Below are positions 62,576 to 64,000 of a stretch of DNA of 64,000 nt, one piece after another; positions within the stretch are counted from its first letter, which is position 1; each line of letters begins with the position of its first letter. The position numbers were made by a program, and so were the translations under genes. Under the pieces are notes generated by a model. It did no database searches, was not told the origin of the DNA, and saw only the letters and a list, made by a program, of their open reading frames with translations. Source of the stretch: Acidobacteriota bacterium (GTDB lineage Bacteria > Acidobacteriota > Terriglobia > Terriglobales > Acidobacteriaceae); contig JAFDVW010000003.1 of the NCBI GenBank assembly GCA_018268755.1, forward strand, positions 29,278 to 93,277, written 5' to 3'.

Positions 62576-62929
62576 CTAGCTGCCTTTCTTCAACTGCTGC
62601 TTCCAGCCCAGGACGCGGGCCTTGTTGCCTTCGGCCTCGGCTTCCGGGATCATGCCTTTCTTTTGATAGAGGACCGAGAGGCTGGTGTGGGCCAGTACAT
62701 CATCGGGATCGACTTCCGCGATGCGCTGGGCTACCGCGATGGCTTCGTCCAGGCGATTGAGGTCTTGCAAGGTGCGGGCCATGCCATGCATGGCTTCGGT
62801 AAAGCTGGGATCGGTGTCGAGCGACTTCTGGTATTCCACCAGGGCGGCTTCTCCATGGCCGTCGGCGAACAGGTCGAGCGCGGCATAGTAGTGGTCTTCA
62901 GCCTTCTGGCGGGCAGTTGGATCGGGCAT
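62576..62929 (-). CDS. TPR protein, small
   Basis: 117 residues from the ATG at 62929, supported by TATTTT eight nt upstream; an upstream ATG at 62986 has no better signal. Tetratricopeptide units KAEDHYYAALDLFADGHGEA, ALVEYQKSLDTDPSFTEAMH, EAIAVAQRIAEVDPDDVLAH and SVLYQKKGMIPEAEAEGNKA. No signal peptide, so probably cytoplasmic. Partner unknown. Confidence 0.75.
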   Translation of the reverse strand: MPDPTARQKAEDHYYAALDLFADGHGEAALVEYQKSLDTDPSFTEAMHGMARTLQDLNRLDEAIAVAQRIAEVDPDDVLAHTSLSVLYQKKGMIPEAEAEGNKARVLGWKQQLKKGS

Positions 62930-62999
62930 GGGAAGAAAAAATACCGGGTCAGGAAAGCCGATTTTACCACGCAGCATCCCCGGCATAGACAGCGCCGGA

Positions 63000-63005
63000 T
63001 ATACT
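63000..63005 (+). promoter_or_regulatory. -10 box of the small hypothetical gene, leaderless type
   Basis: TATACT (five of six consensus) with 10 nt to the ATG at 63016. Confidence 0.4.
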
Positions 63006-63015
63006 AGGGCAAGAC

Positions 63016-63249
63016 ATGCGCTATATCCTCCGATTCCTATGGAACGCCACCCGCGGCCATCGCTTGGCCCCCTGGCGCAGTCCGTATCTGCTGTGGCGGA
63101 TTGAGACCTACTGCGGGGTGAAGATGACGCAGATCGGTTTTCTGGAGTTCTGGGAATTCAGCTGGCGGGAACGTAAGAACCTGTGGCGCTTTCTGAAATG
63201 GACGGCGGAGATGGAGCATTATGCCCATCCCCGGCCCAAGAATCCCTAG
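63016..63249 (+). CDS. Hypothetical protein, 77 aa, Trp-rich
   Basis: 77 residues with an unusual composition: seven Trp and many Arg (WNATRGHRLAPWRSPYLLWR, WEFSWRERKNLWRFLKW). The -10 box 10 nt before its ATG supports expression. No membrane segment or known motif. It is tucked between divergent TPR and convergent SAM hydrolase genes. I recognise no family. Confidence 0.6.
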   Translation: MRYILRFLWNATRGHRLAPWRSPYLLWRIETYCGVKMTQIGFLEFWEFSWRERKNLWRFLKWTAEMEHYAHPRPKNP

Positions 63250-63258
63250 TATTTCTGC

Positions 63259-64000
63259 TTATTGTCCCTGGCCGGCCGCGGCCGCACCCAGCAGAGAAAT
63301 GTTCACTTCGCTGCCTTTGCCGGCGCTGGTCAGTTGTGCCGCTGCGGCGCGGTTGGCGGCAATCTCCAGATATCCCATGCTGCCCAGGATAGCGAAGACT
63401 TCGTTGGGCGCGCCTCCCGCATAGTTGGGATGGATCTCGGTAATCTCACGCTTGCCCACGGTGATTTTGAAGGCCGGCGGATCAGCCTGGAACAAGGCTG
63501 GCACATCCTGGGGCGTAATGTTGGTGACCAGGTTGCCGAAGCGGTCTACTTTCAGCACGACCCCGCGGATAGTATTGGCGTCGGTGGGCTTGGGCCGCGG
63601 GGCCTGGAAGCGGACGAAGTCGATAATTTCTTCGCCGAACTTATCGGAGTCCACGCGCTTGGCCAGATAAGCGGCGCAGGGCGCGAATATATCGCGGCCG
63701 TGGAAGGTATTGCTGACCGGCTGCAGAAAATAGTGTTCCGAGGTGATGTGGCGCACGTGCAGGCGCTCTTCGCGGGCATAAATGAGCGAGAGCACCCCGT
63801 TGTCGGGGGCCACGAAGTGGTGGCGCTCGCTGCTCACCAGAATCGGACGGCGCGCGGTGCCGACGCCAGGGTCCACCACGACCAGGTGAACCGTGGCCGG
63901 GGGAAAGTAGCTATAAGCCTGGGCGATGGTAAGGGCCCCATCCAGTACATCAAATGCCTGTACAGCATGGGAAATATCCACGATTTCGGCATCGGGCACG
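63259..64000 (-). CDS. SAM hydrolase/chlorinase-fluorinase family protein (DUF62), partial at window end
   Basis: The frame is open to the edge of the window, so the N-terminal 30 or so residues are missing; at least 246 are visible. Family signatures: DAEIVDISHAVQAFD, TVHLVVVDPGVGTARRPI, FVAPDNGVLSLI and NTFHGRDIFAPCAAYLAKR. VVLKVDRFGNLVTNI marks the C-terminal domain. Most members hydrolyse SAM to adenosine and methionine rather than halogenating; the 20-odd residue halogenase loop is not evident. Ends 10 nt after the convergent small gene. Confidence 0.9.
   Translation of the reverse strand, partial: VPDAEIVDISHAVQAFDVLDGALTIAQAYSYFPPATVHLVVVDPGVGTARRPILVSSERHHFVAPDNGVLSLIYAREERLHVRHITSEHYFLQPVSNTFHGRDIFAPCAAYLAKRVDSDKFGEEIIDFVRFQAPRPKPTDANTIRGVVLKVDRFGNLVTNITPQDVPALFQADPPAFKITVGKREITEIHPNYAGGAPNEVFAILGSMGYLEIAANRAAAAQLTSAGKGSEVNISLLGAAAAGQGQ

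Overview
The window looks like a piece of an Acidobacteriota chromosome, probably near the Koribacter/Acidobacteriales side. It is GC-rich, most gene neighbourhoods are ordinary housekeeping ones, and type IV pilus genes are linked to PilS/PilR-type regulators. A hopanoid C-2 methylase-like radical SAM protein is also present, a family known from alphaproteobacteria, cyanobacteria and at least one acidobacterium. Taxonomy is inferred from gene content and remembered protein similarity, not from a search. No rRNA, tRNA, CRISPR array, insertion sequence or prophage was seen.

Layout. 1-2.5 kb: the 3' end of gltB and a LysR regulator. 2.6-5.8 kb: a small ORF, a Thr-rich leader peptide with a terminator, then lysC and hom, a probable transcription-attenuated threonine operon. 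5.8-6.2 kb: a gene-free stretch packed with short hairpins. 6.2-13.9 kb: a MEMO1-family protein, rsmA, glgA, an hpnP-like gene, dinB and a GNAT-like protein. 14-24.4 kb: an M48 metalloprotease, a TonB-family protein, two transporters (APC and SSS), a BadF/NagK-type sugar kinase, a helical-repeat protein, a mechanosensitive channel and a small HExxH membrane protein. 24.4-31.6 kb: uvrC, an orphan antitoxin-like gene, a TonB-dependent receptor, an OmpA-type lipoprotein, a TPR protein, a lipoprotein and a DinB-fold protein. 31.7-34.8 kb: a Tad-type pseudopilin set (tadG, two tadE, prepilin peptidase) with no secretion ATPase. 35-42.6 kb: a CtpA protease, tatA-tatC, two M28 peptidases flanking an AT-rich gene of unknown function, and TerC.

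42.8-51 kb: nadB, then aroB-ubiE(menG), phoH-ybeY-corC-era, and an RsbW-type kinase. 51-54.6 kb: an NtrY/NtrX-like two-component pair. 55-62.5 kb: pilB-pilT-pilC-pilS-pilR. The window ends with a TPR protein, a small conserved-looking protein and a partial SAM hydrolase (DUF62) gene.

Themes. (1) The leader upstream of lysC-hom has the parts of a ribosome-mediated attenuator. (2) Many genes have a TATAAT-like -10 box only 6-12 nt before the start codon and no ribosome binding site, suggesting leaderless mRNAs are common. (3) The NtrX-like regulator has lost the sigma-54 contact motif GAFTGA, while the nearby PilR-like protein keeps it. (4) At least two families of short dispersed intergenic repeats recur across the window.
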